From: CBDCBA01 sp965214125
GTDB taxonomy: Bacteria > Planctomycetota > Phycisphaerae > Tepidisphaerales > Tepidisphaeraceae
Direction of reading: 5' to 3'
DNA length: 64,000 nt
NCBI GenBank assembly: GCA_965214125.1
Contig: CBDCBA010000010.1
Coordinates: 1 to 64,000 of the forward strand
Part shown: positions 33,922-43,104 of the stretch, one piece after another
Layout: the number at the start of each line of letters is the position of its first letter
Numbering within the stretch: position 1 is the stretch's first letter
Program-made: the position numbers and the translations under genes
Notes under the pieces: generated by a model
Databases searched by the model: none
What the model saw: the letters and a program-made list of their open reading frames with translations, nothing else
Told to the model about the DNA's origin: nothing

Positions 33922-36414
33922 TCACTTCGCGTCAAGCATCGCGAGCCGTTTGCGTTGCTTTTGAACGAGATCGCCGTCGCCCGCCGCCGTCGCAGCTTTG
34001 AGCAACAGGTCGTGCGCGCCGCGGTCGTACGGCCCGCACCGCACCGCGAGCCAGGCGGCCTCGGTGGCGGCGTCGCGCTCGTTCGCGTTCAGGAACAGCC
34101 GGGCAGCCCGCTTGGCGTAGCGGTTGTCGTCGGTGCTGCGGATCGCCAATTCCATCAGCATCGCCGCCGCGTCGGCCGGGCGGTTGACGTCGGGCAAGAG
34201 GTACAGGCCGGCGAGCCGCTTCATCGGCGGCTCGTCGAGCGGGCGGATGTCACGCGCCTCCTCGAATGCCGTCACCGCCGCCGGCCAGTCGCGCCCGCGC
34301 AGGGCCGACTCGCCCCGCTCGACCGCCGCCGCGTATGTCTGACTCGACATTGGATCGCGGCCCCAAGCCTGAAGCTGCTGGTACATCCACGCCTGAAACT
34401 CGCCGTCGAATGATTCCGGCGTCGTGTCGAGCACGCTCGCCAACGCTTCGCGCTCCGTTAGCCCGTCGCCGCTGGCCTTCATCATCGCGGCCAGCTCCGG
34501 CTCGCCCCACCGCTCGGCGATGAACTCGCACGTGTACCACGACTGCGCGTACGCCTGGCTGCGATCGGTCGACTTGCGCGGGCGGACGAACCCCCAAGTC
34601 AGCTCCTCGATCGGGAACAACTCGCCCTGCAACGTGGCCGCCGTCAGCAGATCAAGGTAGCCTTGTCGCGGCGGGGCCTGCTCCTCGCGGACGGCCAGAC
34701 CCTCGGTCATCCAGTGCCAGATGCGGTTGCCCGTCGCCCCTAGCGTGATCGTGTGCGTGTACTCGTGGCGCATCACGCGGTGCCAATCGTATGTTCCGAG
34801 CGTCTCTTCGCCATCGCGTGGCGCGACCAGCGCGATCACCGGACCGGTGCAGGCGCCGACCGTGCCGATGTACGGGTCGCCGGCGACGCGCACGCTGAAA
34901 CGGTCGTGCGTCGGGAAGATCTGAATCTCCGTCGGCGACTCTGGCCGCCAGTCGTAGATCCGCTGCACATCCGCGCCCATCGGACCGAGCGTGTCGGCCA
35001 TCAGTTCGGCCGCAAGCGGGTCGGCGTCGGCCTCGTAGCGAACGAGGAACTCGGGCGTGTCGATTCGCGCATATGCGTTCATCTCCCGCAAAAGTCGCAG
35101 GTAATTAAGCGTGTTGCGGTTGAACGGATCGAGCGCAAACGCCGCCTCCGCCGCCGCCGCGGCGTCGGCCTCGCGGCCGCTCTGCGTGTAGAGCAACGCC
35201 AGCTCGTTGCGCGGCCGCGTCCACCACGGGGCCCGCGCGACGGCCTCCTGCAACGCCGCCGCGGCCCGGTCGTATTGCCGCCGCAACGCGAGTTGCTCGC
35301 CGACGACGAAGAGCGCCGTCGCGTCGTCCGGGTCGATCGCATCGACCCGCGCCAGCGTCGCGTCGGCGGCGTCGTAATCGAGCCGCATCGCGTGGATCGC
35401 CGCCTGCAAGCCCAGCGCCTCCAGCGACTCGGGCCGGCGCGACAGCACGCGCAGCACGAACGGTGCCGCCTCGCCGGGCTGGCGCTGCAGCAGCAGGTTC
35501 CGCGCGTCGAGCAAATCAGCCGACAGGTCGGTCGGATCGACCGCTCGCAGTTGCTGCGCCACCGCCGAGGCCTTGGCGAAATCGTACCGGTCGAGGTTCA
35601 ACCACCCCGCCAACCGCAACGCCTCGGCCCGACGCGGGTTCTTGGCCAGCACCGCCGCCAACTCCTCGGCCGCGGCGGGATCGCTCCGGGCGTACAAGAA
35701 CTCTGCCGCCGCCAGGTGCGCCTCGGCGTTGCCGCGGTCGATCACGTCGTACGCCCGCACGAACATCGACAGAATCGCGTCGTGCAAGTCCGGCTCGTCG
35801 CGATACCTGCCGTTGAGCGTCGCGAGGCGATCGAGCGCGCGACCAATCGCGATCACGTCCTCCGCCCGCTCGAACACGGCCGAATCGGGATCGCGCTGCC
35901 ATTGCGAGAGGTACTCCTGCTCCGCAAACCAGCCGTAGGCGGCGCGGGCGGCATTGAGATCGCCCGCCACTTCAAGCAGTCGGCCGGCGGCCTGCCGCGC
36001 GACCGGCGACTCGGGTGCCGCCTCAACAGCCTGCTGCGCCGATTTGACGGCCGCTTCAACCTCTCCCGCCGCCTCCGCGATTGCCGCCCGTTCGAGCAAC
36101 GCCGCGGCATCGTTGCGATTGCCGAGGGCGTCGCGTGCGAGTTGATGAAGCCCCAGCCGCCGCGCCGCCTCGGCCCGCTGCACGACTAGGTTCGGATCGT
36201 CCGCCGCCTCAACGAGCGCCCGGCGATACCGCCCCGCCGCCAGATCGGCCTCGACCCGCTCGGCGGCACCCCAGTACGCCGGCACGTCGCCGTCGGGCCG
36301 CACCTCGGGCAGTTGTCGCTGAACCAAACGCCACGCCTCGCCAACAGGCGAGGCGACGGCGGCCGGCGCGAGGGCGAGCAGCGCGGACAGGGACAGCAGC
36401 GTCGGCGTTCGCAT
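33922..36414 (-). CDS. Secreted TPR protein with gluzincin-type metalloprotease motif
   Basis: An 830-aa protein with signal peptide (LLSLSALLALAPAAVA). Residues about 50-440 are helical TPR-like repeats, for example AGRYRRALVEAADDPNLVVQRAEAARRLG and YDRAAAALQEAVARAPWW. Near residue 560, WHRVMRHEYTHTITLGATG carries HExxH zinc ligands, and HWMTEGLAVREEQ supplies the third Glu of gluzincins. Further TPR units fill the C-terminus. It is probably a periplasmic or exported peptidase; the catalytic ligands are intact. ATG 36414 is preferred to 36441 for the signal peptide. Confidence 0.8.
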   Translation of the reverse strand: MRTPTLLSLSALLALAPAAVASPVGEAWRLVQRQLPEVRPDGDVPAYWGAAERVEADLAAGRYRRALVEAADDPNLVVQRAEAARRLGLHQLARDALGNRNDAAALLERAAIAEAAGEVEAAVKSAQQAVEAAPESPVARQAAGRLLEVAGDLNAARAAYGWFAEQEYLSQWQRDPDSAVFERAEDVIAIGRALDRLATLNGRYRDEPDLHDAILSMFVRAYDVIDRGNAEAHLAAAEFLYARSDPAAAEELAAVLAKNPRRAEALRLAGWLNLDRYDFAKASAVAQQLRAVDPTDLSADLLDARNLLLQRQPGEAAPFVLRVLSRRPESLEALGLQAAIHAMRLDYDAADATLARVDAIDPDDATALFVVGEQLALRRQYDRAAAALQEAVARAPWWTRPRNELALLYTQSGREADAAAAAEAAFALDPFNRNTLNYLRLLREMNAYARIDTPEFLVRYEADADPLAAELMADTLGPMGADVQRIYDWRPESPTEIQIFPTHDRFSVRVAGDPYIGTVGACTGPVIALVAPRDGEETLGTYDWHRVMRHEYTHTITLGATGNRIWHWMTEGLAVREEQAPPRQGYLDLLTAATLQGELFPIEELTWGFVRPRKSTDRSQAYAQSWYTCEFIAERWGEPELAAMMKASGDGLTEREALASVLDTTPESFDGEFQAWMYQQLQAWGRDPMSSQTYAAAVERGESALRGRDWPAAVTAFEEARDIRPLDEPPMKRLAGLYLLPDVNRPADAAAMLMELAIRSTDDNRYAKRAARLFLNANERDAATEAAWLAVRCGPYDRGAHDLLLKAATAAGDGDLVQKQRKRLAMLDAK

Positions 36415-36459
36415 GACGTCGATCGTACGTGCCGAACGCATCGCGAGATCACGTCTGCG

Positions 36460-36519
36460 GTAGGGTGGGATTCATCCCACCATCGGCCGGTTCCCGAGGT
36501 GGGATGAATCCCACCCTAC
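36460..36519. repeat. GTAGGGTGGGATTC hairpin repeat between rho and the TPR gene
   Basis: Two 22-bp perfect arms (36460-36481 and 36498-36519), the left beginning GTAGGGTGGGATTCATCCC, enclose a 16-base loop. It is six bases past the rho stop and 46 bases upstream of the metalloprotease start. Near-identical copies occur at 60707 and 63044. Confidence 0.9.
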
Positions 36520-36524
36520 TCGTG

Positions 36525-38600
36525 TTAGTCGAGGTTCATCTTGAGCAGGAACTCCGCGTTGGTCTTCGTCTTCTCCAGGCGGCCCTTGAGCAGTTCCATC
36601 GCCTCGACGGGGTTCATGTCGCTCAGCACGCGGCGAAGGCGGTAGACGAGATCCATCTCCTTCGGGTCGAGCAGTAGCTCCTCGCGGCGGGTGCCGCTGG
36701 CGTTGATGTCGATCGCGGGGTAGACGCGCTTTTCGACGAGGCGGCGGTCGAGGTGCAGCTCGCTGTTGCCGGTCCCCTTGAACTCCTCGAAGATCACGTC
36801 GTCGGCCTTGGAATTGGTGTCGACGAGGGCGGTCGCGAGGATGGTCAGGCTGCCGCCGTTCTCGATGGCGCGGGCGGCGCCGAAGAAGCGCTTGGGTTTT
36901 TGAAGCGCGCCGGTGTCGACGCCGCCGGAGCCAAGCTTGCCGCTGCTGGTCTCGTTGTTGTACGCGCGGGCGAGCCGCGTGATGGAGTCCATCAGGATGA
37001 CCACATCCCTGCCGTGCTCGACGTAGCGCTTGGCCTTGTCCATCACGGTTTCGGCGACCTGGATGTGGCGGGCGGTGCCCTCGTCGAAGGTGCTGCTGAC
37101 GACCTCACCCTTCGTCGACCGCTTCATGTCGGTCACTTCCTCTGGGCGCTCGTCGATGAGCATGATGATGAGGATCGCCTCCGGGTGGTTCGTGCTGATC
37201 GCGTTGGCGATCTTCTGCAAAAGCACCGTTTTGCCCGTGCGCGGCGGGGCGACGATCAGCATGCGCTGGCCCTTGCCGATGGGCGTGACGAGGTCAACGA
37301 CGCGCATCGAAACGTCCTTGTCGCCGGCGGTTTCGAGGTGTAAACGCTCCTCGGGGTGAAGCGGCGTGAGCTCCTCGAAGTTGCGGACCTCCATCGCCTT
37401 GGGCGCCGGCTCGCCCATGATGGCGTCGACCTTCAGTAGCGCGAAGTAGCGCTCGCTCTCCTTGGGCGGGCGGATCTGCCCGAAGACCACGTGGCCGCGC
37501 TTGAGCCCGAAGCGGCGTACCTGGCTGGGGCTGATGTAGATGTCGTCGGGGCTGGCGACGTAGTTGTAGTCGGGGCTGCGCAGGAAGCCGAAGCCGTCGG
37601 GCAGCACCTCGAGAACGCCCTCGCCGAAGAGCAGGCCGGTTTTCTTGGCGCGCTGGCGCAGGACGCGGAAGATCAAATCCTGCTTCTTGAACTGGCTCGG
37701 GTCCTTGACGCCCTCGGTTTTGGCGAGCTGCTCGAGCTCGCTCTGGTCCATCTGGTGGAGGTCGCGCAGGTAGAGCTTATCGCCGGTGTCGAGCGGCTCG
37801 AAGCGCTTGCCCTCGGGCGTGGCGCCCACGACCTCGTCGTCGCTGGGGATGTCGGGCGCGGCGGGGGTCGGCGGGATGTACTCACCGTCACCGTTGCGGT
37901 CGAAGCGCGGCAGGCCGTGGCCGGTGTGGGTCGAGCCGACTTGGCCGGCGCGGGGCGAGCCCTCGCCTTGGCCACCCCCACCACCCCCACCACCCCCACC
38001 ACCGCCGCCTCCATAGCTGTCGTTGTTGTTGCCGCCTTTGTTGTATTTGTCGTGCTTGCGCCCGCCGCGCAGGCTGCGACGGTTGCGGCCGCGTCGGCCG
38101 CCCTTCTCATTCTGGTAGCCGCCCTGCTGGTTGTTCTGATTTCCCGAGTTGCCGTACTTGCCGCCCGACTGGCCGTCGCCGCCTCCGTCGCGGCTTTCGT
38201 GCTGGTGCGACCGTGCCGCCGGAGGGTGATCCTCCCGCGACGCGGCGCGGGTGTCGGGGCGATTGGACTCGTTGTTGTCGTCGCCCTTGGCCGGCGCGTC
38301 CTCCTTCGGCTCCGATTTGGGCGATGGCGCGGCGGACTCCTGCTCGGGCGCAGTCTTGGCGACCTTGGCCGCTTTTTTTGCGGTTTTGCGGCGAGCGCGG
38401 GGCTTGGCGGCGGGCTTGGCCTCGTCGCTGTCGCCGCCGCCGTCGTCCTTAGGCTCGGGCTTGGCCTTGCGCTTGGGCGCGGGAGCATCGTCATCGTCGA
38501 ACAGGGCGGCGTCGAGCGCGGCGGGCCCCTTGCCGGGGGCGGCGTCGCCCTCCGATGAATCGGCGGCTTTGGTGCGGCGACGAACGGTGCGCTTGGCCAT
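36525..38600 (-). CDS. rho: Transcription termination factor Rho with long N-terminal extension
   Basis: A 691-aa hexameric RNA helicase that ends transcription. The C-terminal 415 residues align with classical Rho: the helical N-domain LEQLAKTEGVKDPSQFKKQDLIFRVLRQ, RNA-binding GFGFLRSPDYNYVASPDDIYISPSQVRRF, Walker A APPRTGKTVLLQ, DVVILMDSITRLARAYN and LDRRLVEKRVYPAID. The first ~275 residues are an extension: Lys/Ala- and Asp/Glu-rich, then Asn/Gln/Gly-rich with a run of about 14 glycines. Such extensions are known in several phyla and may aid RNA binding or phase separation. The glycine run is encoded by G-rich DNA. Confidence 0.95.
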   Translation of the reverse strand: MAKRTVRRRTKAADSSEGDAAPGKGPAALDAALFDDDDAPAPKRKAKPEPKDDGGGDSDEAKPAAKPRARRKTAKKAAKVAKTAPEQESAAPSPKSEPKEDAPAKGDDNNESNRPDTRAASREDHPPAARSHQHESRDGGGDGQSGGKYGNSGNQNNQQGGYQNEKGGRRGRNRRSLRGGRKHDKYNKGGNNNDSYGGGGGGGGGGGGGGQGEGSPRAGQVGSTHTGHGLPRFDRNGDGEYIPPTPAAPDIPSDDEVVGATPEGKRFEPLDTGDKLYLRDLHQMDQSELEQLAKTEGVKDPSQFKKQDLIFRVLRQRAKKTGLLFGEGVLEVLPDGFGFLRSPDYNYVASPDDIYISPSQVRRFGLKRGHVVFGQIRPPKESERYFALLKVDAIMGEPAPKAMEVRNFEELTPLHPEERLHLETAGDKDVSMRVVDLVTPIGKGQRMLIVAPPRTGKTVLLQKIANAISTNHPEAILIIMLIDERPEEVTDMKRSTKGEVVSSTFDEGTARHIQVAETVMDKAKRYVEHGRDVVILMDSITRLARAYNNETSSGKLGSGGVDTGALQKPKRFFGAARAIENGGSLTILATALVDTNSKADDVIFEEFKGTGNSELHLDRRLVEKRVYPAIDINASGTRREELLLDPKEMDLVYRLRRVLSDMNPVEAMELLKGRLEKTKTNAEFLLKMNLD

Positions 38601-38786
38601 GCGGGATCCTGGGGCTTCCGGTGGGCCGTCTCGGCAACAACGCGAGCGGCGGGTCGAAGGGAGTGTGGAGCGAAGACGAACGGGCAGAACGGGGGCGAGC
38701 CGCGAACGGGCTCGGCGGGCGGGTTGTGCGGGCGAGCGTGCGGGCGAAGTAACCGCGCAACGGGACGGGCGAGGCGGGCAGAGCCC

Positions 38787-39479
38787 TCAGTCAGACGTGT
38801 GGTCGGACGCGGCGGCACACGCACAGGCGGGCCCGCACGGTGCGCTGGCACCACCGCAGGCGTGGTCAGGCCGGACACGGTCGAGGACCGCCTGCAGGAT
38901 CGATTCCACCCGCCCGCGCGTCGCCGGGTCCGACGCCGCGTTGGCGACCCGATATTGGGCCAAGGCGGCCTTCTTGTCTAGGGGCAGCTGCGCTTTTTCC
39001 CGCCGATCCAACTCCGCGGCGTCCCAGCCACGTTCACCGACCCGCGCCAGCCGGTCTTCCCTCGGACAGTCCACAAAAATCACGCAATCGCAGAAGCGAT
39101 CCAACCCCGCCTCGAACAGCAGCGGCGAGTCCCAAACGAACGCCACCGTCCGCTCGTCGCGCGAGGCGGCATCCATCAGCTCAACCCGCGCCTTGTTCGC
39201 GATCGGGTGCAACAGCTTTTCGAGGAAGCGGCGATCGTCGACATTGTCGAACACAAGCTTCCCGAGTGCCTTGCGGTCGACGTTGCCGGCGGCGTCGAAT
39301 ACCCCGTCGCCGAAGCGTTGGAGCACGGCCGCCTTCACCTCGGGGTGGGTGTAGGCGGCGCGGACCATTTCGTCGGAGTCGACGCGGCAACAGCCAAGCT
39401 CCGCGAAGAGCCGGGCGACGTGCGATTTGCCGGCACCGATGCCGCCGGCGATGCCGATGATGGGTCTGTGGGCGAACAC
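38787..39479 (-). CDS. coaE: Dephospho-CoA kinase
   Basis: A protein of about 230 aa catalysing the last step of coenzyme A synthesis, ATP-dependent phosphorylation of the 3' hydroxyl. P-loop: IIGIAGGIGAGKSHVARLF; substrate motif CRVDSDEMVRAAY; HPIANKARVELM; VWDSPLLFEAGLDRFCD. The C-terminus carries a Cys-rich tail, HACGGASAPCGPACACAAASD, beyond the kinase fold. Start is uncertain: GTG 39479 gives the usual length before the P-loop, GTG 39518 would add 13 residues. It lies just downstream of the VOC-like gene and probably shares its transcript. Confidence 0.9.
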   Translation of the reverse strand: MFAHRPIIGIAGGIGAGKSHVARLFAELGCCRVDSDEMVRAAYTHPEVKAAVLQRFGDGVFDAAGNVDRKALGKLVFDNVDDRRFLEKLLHPIANKARVELMDAASRDERTVAFVWDSPLLFEAGLDRFCDCVIFVDCPREDRLARVGERGWDAAELDRREKAQLPLDKKAALAQYRVANAASDPATRGRVESILQAVLDRVRPDHACGGASAPCGPACACAAASDHTSD

Positions 39480-39524
39480 GCGTGGAGCGAGGGCGAATGC
39501 CGGCCCAATTCTATGCACGCCGGA

Positions 39525-39977
39525 CTACCGCAAGGTCTTCAAGTCGCCGATCGCCAGCCAGTTGCCGGCCGGATCGCGCAGGAGCACGCCATCCTCCCCC
39601 GCGACGAGGCCGAGCACGCGCTCGTAAGGCACCTGACGGTCATTGAGCAGGTCCAGGATCGCGTCGAACCGCGGCGACATGATCCCAATGGGCCGGCGAT
39701 CGTCGCGTGGCTCGGGAACCTCGACGACGCGGAACTGGAGTTGGTACTTCTCCGCCTGGTAGTGAGGCCGCGGCTCGTCGGGCACGCGCTCGAAGGCGAG
39801 GATGCCGACGTAGAAGCGGTCGAGTTCGACCTCCAGCCCAGCGGCGGCGTCCAGGGAGACGTCGCCGACGCTGACGAGCATCACCGGCGGCGGCTCGGGC
39901 AGCGTCGGCCGGGTGTCCAGGCGTGCGGCCTCACGCAGTTCGTCAAGGCGTACGGGACTCGTGGCGGCGACGTCCAT
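39525..39977 (-). CDS. VOC-like hypothetical protein
   Basis: A 150-aa protein. The C-terminal part LVAGEDGVLLRDPAGNWLAIGDLK resembles the closing strand of glyoxalase/VOC domains (usually DPDGN), and FRVVEVPEPRDDRRPIGIMSPRFDAILDLLNDRQVPYERVLG could be the paired beta-alpha-beta unit. The N-terminal half is a beta-rich region with VELDRFYVGILAF. The fold assignment is tentative and no metal ligands are clearly placed. It ends six bases before the longest CoaE start. Confidence 0.55.
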   Translation of the reverse strand: MDVAATSPVRLDELREAARLDTRPTLPEPPPVMLVSVGDVSLDAAAGLEVELDRFYVGILAFERVPDEPRPHYQAEKYQLQFRVVEVPEPRDDRRPIGIMSPRFDAILDLLNDRQVPYERVLGLVAGEDGVLLRDPAGNWLAIGDLKTLR

Positions 39978-40071
39978 CGAGGCACTTTAGACCGCATTAA
40001 CTTCAGGTGTAGCGGCTCGGGTGGCACTGCATCCTTGCAGTGTCTGAGTTGCGATCGCGTAACCTCGCGAC

Positions 40072-40503
40072 ATGCTCAAAGGTGTCAGCCCCCTGCTCTC
40101 CCCGGACCTGCTCGCCACGCTCTGCCGGATGGGGCATGGCGACGAAATCATCCTCGCCGACGCTCACTTTCCCGGCCACAGCCTTGGCATCCCGGTCCTG
40201 CGGGCCGACGGGCTCGACATCGCGCCGCTGCTGGGTGGCATCCTCCCGCTGTTCGAGCTCGACCAGTATGTCGACGCCCCGCTCGCGATGATGGCCGTGG
40301 TTGCCGGCGACACCGAGGACCCCCAGGTCAAGCAGCGCTACCTTGCCGTCGCGTCGCGCCACTGCCCGTCGACGCCGAAGGTGGAGATGGTTGAGCGCTT
40401 CGCATTTTACGAGCGGGCCCGCCGCGCGTTTGCGGTCGTGATGACCGGCGACACGGCGAAGTACGGCAACCTGATCCTCAAGAAGGGCGTCACTCCGCTG
40501 TGA
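40072..40503 (+). CDS. fucU: RbsD/FucU-type sugar mutarotase
   Basis: A 143-aa protein of the RbsD/FucU family, which speeds anomer interconversion of fucose or ribose. Matching blocks are MLKGVSPLLSPDLLATLCRMGHGDEIILADAHFPGHSLG (with the catalytic His), LDIAPLLGGILPLFELDQYV and the end VVMTGDTAKYGNLILKKGV. Members containing AxFYERARRAFAVV are closer to FucU. No fucose catabolic genes are adjacent, so it may act in cell-surface sugar supply. Confidence 0.9.
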   Translation: MLKGVSPLLSPDLLATLCRMGHGDEIILADAHFPGHSLGIPVLRADGLDIAPLLGGILPLFELDQYVDAPLAMMAVVAGDTEDPQVKQRYLAVASRHCPSTPKVEMVERFAFYERARRAFAVVMTGDTAKYGNLILKKGVTPL

Positions 40504-40842
40504 CGGAGCGAGTCAACAAACAACGACACCGGGCAATGGCCCGGCGTCGAAGGGCTGGCCGGCGTGTCGGTGCCGGCCATTAGCGCCTTCGACACCAACG
40601 ACGGCCGCGACATCCGTTACCTCTACGCCCGCCCCACCCGCCAACGCTGGGCCGCGACGAGTTACGGCGGCTACAACCGCGACCGCAACGGCCCTAGCGG
40701 TCCGGGGCAGAATCCCAACGGCACGATCACGCCGCAGGCCCGCTTGGTGGCGGAGCGTCGCGGCAGCTTTCTGATCAATCGCAGCCGCGTGACGCCGGAG
40801 CATTATCTTACGGACGCCGTGACAATCGTGCCGCTGCGCTGA
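40504..40842 (+). other. Open frame of unclear status, possible gene fragment
   Basis: The frame directly after the fucU stop stays open to 40842 without an ATG; GTG 40564 is the best start. It reads GVSVPAISAFDTNDGRDIRYLYARPT, then AATSYGGYNRDRNGPSGPGQN and RGSFLINRSRVTPEHYLTDAVTIVPLR. Residue composition (Tyr, Asn, Gly) looks protein-like rather than random high-GC sequence, so it may be the 3' end of a lost secreted or pilin-like gene. No family is recognised. The region 40843-40893 shows nothing. Confidence 0.35.
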
Positions 40843-40893
40843 CACCGGATCGCGCCGGTCGGGAGCCTGTTCCTCGCGCTCGCGGTGCACTCG

Positions 40894-42684
40894 TTATTCC
40901 AACTCCGCCCACCGGGCGTACAGCCGGTCGACCTCCCGCTGCGCCGTCGCGAGCGACTCACACGCGGTGGCCATCGCTTCGTGATCTGACTGGACAGTCG
41001 GGTCGGCGATTTTAGCTTGCCACGTTTCGACGTCGTCTTCGGCTTGAAGGATGGCGGCCTCCATTCCTTCGAGCTCCTTGAGTTCCTTCCAAGTCAGCTT
41101 GCGTTTGGCGGGCTTGGCGGGAGTCGACGCGGCCGCCGGTTTGGCGGCCTTCTTCGCGGCGGCGTCGGCCTTTTGCTGGACCTTTCGCGCGTTCTCCCAC
41201 TGCGTGAGATCAGCGAAGACGCTCGCGTTGCCGCGGCCGTCGAGGGAGAGCAACGTCGTCGCCGTCCGTTCGAGCAGGAACCGGTCGTGCGTCACGAGAA
41301 TCACGGCACCGGGGAAGTCGGCGAGGCGTTCTTCGAGCACGTCGAGCGTGGGGATGTCGAGGTCGTTCGTCGGCTCGTCCAGGATCAGCACGTCGGCCTC
41401 CTGCAACATCAGCCGGGCGATGAGCACCCGCGCCCGCTCCCCGCCGGAAAGGTCGCGGACGGGGACGTCGAGCTGATCGCTGCGGAACAGGAACCGCTTG
41501 GCCCACCCCGCGACGTGCGTGGGCGTGCCGTGAACAACAAGGTTGTCGCCCGTCGGGAAGAGTGCCCGCCGGAGCGTGTCGTCGAGGTCGAGTTGCTGGC
41601 GGTGCTGGTCGAAGAGGACGATCTTCAGGTCATCGGCCCGAAAGACGCTGCCGGCGTCGGGTTCGAGCGCGCCGGTGACGAGGCGGATGAGCGTGGTCTT
41701 GCCGCTGCCGTTCGGGCCGAGCAGGCCAACCGTGTCGCCGGGGGAGAGGACGAGGTTGACGCCGTCGAAGAGCTTGCGGCCGCCGAGCGACTTCGAGGCC
41801 TTCTGGAGTTGGACGAGCTTCTTCGTCTTGCGCCCGCTCGCGGCGAAGTCGATGCCGGCGGTCCCGCGGTCGGCGTTGCGCGACTTGAGATCGCCTAACT
41901 CGGCTTGAAGCTCGCCCGCCCGCTCGATGCGGCCCTTGGCCTTGGTCGTGCGGGCCTTCGCGCCGCGCTTGAGCCACTCGATCTCCCGCCGCACGAGCGA
42001 CGCGACCGACGCCTGCCGGCTCTGCTGCGCGGCGAAGAAGGCCTCGCGCTTCTCCAGGAACCCGCTGTACGGCCCCTCGTGGCTGAGAAAGCCGTCGGGG
42101 TACTTGCGGTCGAGCTCAACAATGCGCGTGCAGGTCTCTTCGAGGAAGCGGCGATCGTGCGTGACGATGACCGTCGCGAAGGCCGCCCGGCGGACAAAGT
42201 CTTGCAGCCAGAGCACGCCCTCGAGATCGAGATGGTTCGTCGGCTCGTCCATCAGGAGCAAGTCCGGCTCGGCGACGAGCTCGACGGCGATTGCGAGGCG
42301 CTTCTTCCACCCGCCCGAAAGCGTGCCGGCCTTTGCCTGTTCGTCCTCGAAGCCGAGCTTCGCCAACACGAGCGCCGCCGCGTGCTCGCGCTCGTGAGCG
42401 TCGCTGTGCGGTGGCGCATTGGCAGTCACGAGCGCGAGAACGCTGACATCGGGATCAAACTGCTCTTCCTGCGGAACATACCCCACGCGCAGCCGCTGCC
42501 GCGCGACGAGTTCCCCCTCGTCCGGCTGCTCCAATTCGGCGAGAATCTTGAGAAACGTGCTTTTGCCGCTCCCGTTCGCCCCGATCAGGCCGACACGCTC
42601 TCCCTCGCCAATCCCGAGTGTAATGCCGCTGAAGAGTTGGCGAATGCCGAAGCGTTTGGCGAGGTTGCGAGCGGTCAACAGCAC
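40894..42684 (-). CDS. ABC-F family ATPase, Uup-like
   Basis: A 596-aa soluble protein with two ABC domains and no membrane segments. Walker A: GLIGANGSGKSTFLK and GLLGPNGSGKTTLIR; signatures LSGGWKKRLAIA and LSGGERARVLIA; Walker B LLLMDEPTNHLDLEG and VLILDEPTNDLDIPT. A C-terminal Lys/Ala linker (AAAKKAAKPAAASTPAKPAKRK) leads to a coiled coil (LEGMEAAILQAEDDVETWQAK), as in Uup. ABC-F proteins act on the ribosome or in DNA/RNA stability. The length is typical. Confidence 0.9.
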   Translation of the reverse strand: MLLTARNLAKRFGIRQLFSGITLGIGEGERVGLIGANGSGKSTFLKILAELEQPDEGELVARQRLRVGYVPQEEQFDPDVSVLALVTANAPPHSDAHEREHAAALVLAKLGFEDEQAKAGTLSGGWKKRLAIAVELVAEPDLLLMDEPTNHLDLEGVLWLQDFVRRAAFATVIVTHDRRFLEETCTRIVELDRKYPDGFLSHEGPYSGFLEKREAFFAAQQSRQASVASLVRREIEWLKRGAKARTTKAKGRIERAGELQAELGDLKSRNADRGTAGIDFAASGRKTKKLVQLQKASKSLGGRKLFDGVNLVLSPGDTVGLLGPNGSGKTTLIRLVTGALEPDAGSVFRADDLKIVLFDQHRQQLDLDDTLRRALFPTGDNLVVHGTPTHVAGWAKRFLFRSDQLDVPVRDLSGGERARVLIARLMLQEADVLILDEPTNDLDIPTLDVLEERLADFPGAVILVTHDRFLLERTATTLLSLDGRGNASVFADLTQWENARKVQQKADAAAKKAAKPAAASTPAKPAKRKLTWKELKELEGMEAAILQAEDDVETWQAKIADPTVQSDHEAMATACESLATAQREVDRLYARWAELE

Positions 42685-42712
42685 GGGCGAACAGCGTAGG
42701 AACGGCCCGCGG

Positions 42713-43096
42713 CTAGGACCGTTCGTAAGGCTGAACCGTCGTCAGACCTGGGATGAACCGGTAGTGGCGCACGTTGAACGTGTGCAGCGGCACGCCGGCC
42801 GAGAGCGCGGTGACGGCGACGAGGGCGTCGTACTTCTGCAGGCCGTGGGAGAGGTGGAACTCGACCATCAGGTCGACCGACCACCCGTGCGCGTGCTCGG
42901 CCGGCCACACCGTCGGCAGCGGCGCGATGAGCTTGAGCAACTTTCGCAATCTGGTCTTGTTGGCGCGATCCTGAACCAGCTCAAGGCGGACGATGCCCGG
43001 AAGTGCGATGTCATCCGCGGCATGGTCGAACCACGCGAGTGCCGGCGGGTAGTCGCGGTCGACGTCGATCAGGATGTCGGTGTCGCAGAGGATCAT
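42713..43096 (-). CDS. PIN-domain ribonuclease toxin, VapC-like
   Basis: A 127-aa PIN domain. The acidic site is visible: LCDTDILIDVDRD (first Asp), VRLELVQDR (Glu), KYDALVAVTAL (Asp) and a final TFNVRHYRFIPGL (Asn where many have Asp). Most VapC toxins cut tRNA or rRNA when freed from their antitoxin. The gene follows a 108-aa gene after 8 bp in the same direction, the usual antitoxin-toxin order. Target unknown. Confidence 0.85.
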   Translation of the reverse strand: MILCDTDILIDVDRDYPPALAWFDHAADDIALPGIVRLELVQDRANKTRLRKLLKLIAPLPTVWPAEHAHGWSVDLMVEFHLSHGLQKYDALVAVTALSAGVPLHTFNVRHYRFIPGLTTVQPYERS

Positions 43097-43104
43097 GAAC
43101 TCGC

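Noticed and set aside
40504..40842. Read-through extension of fucU
   Set aside because: FucU ends at its normal length with a TGA; the following frame is a separate sequence without homology to RbsD/FucU.
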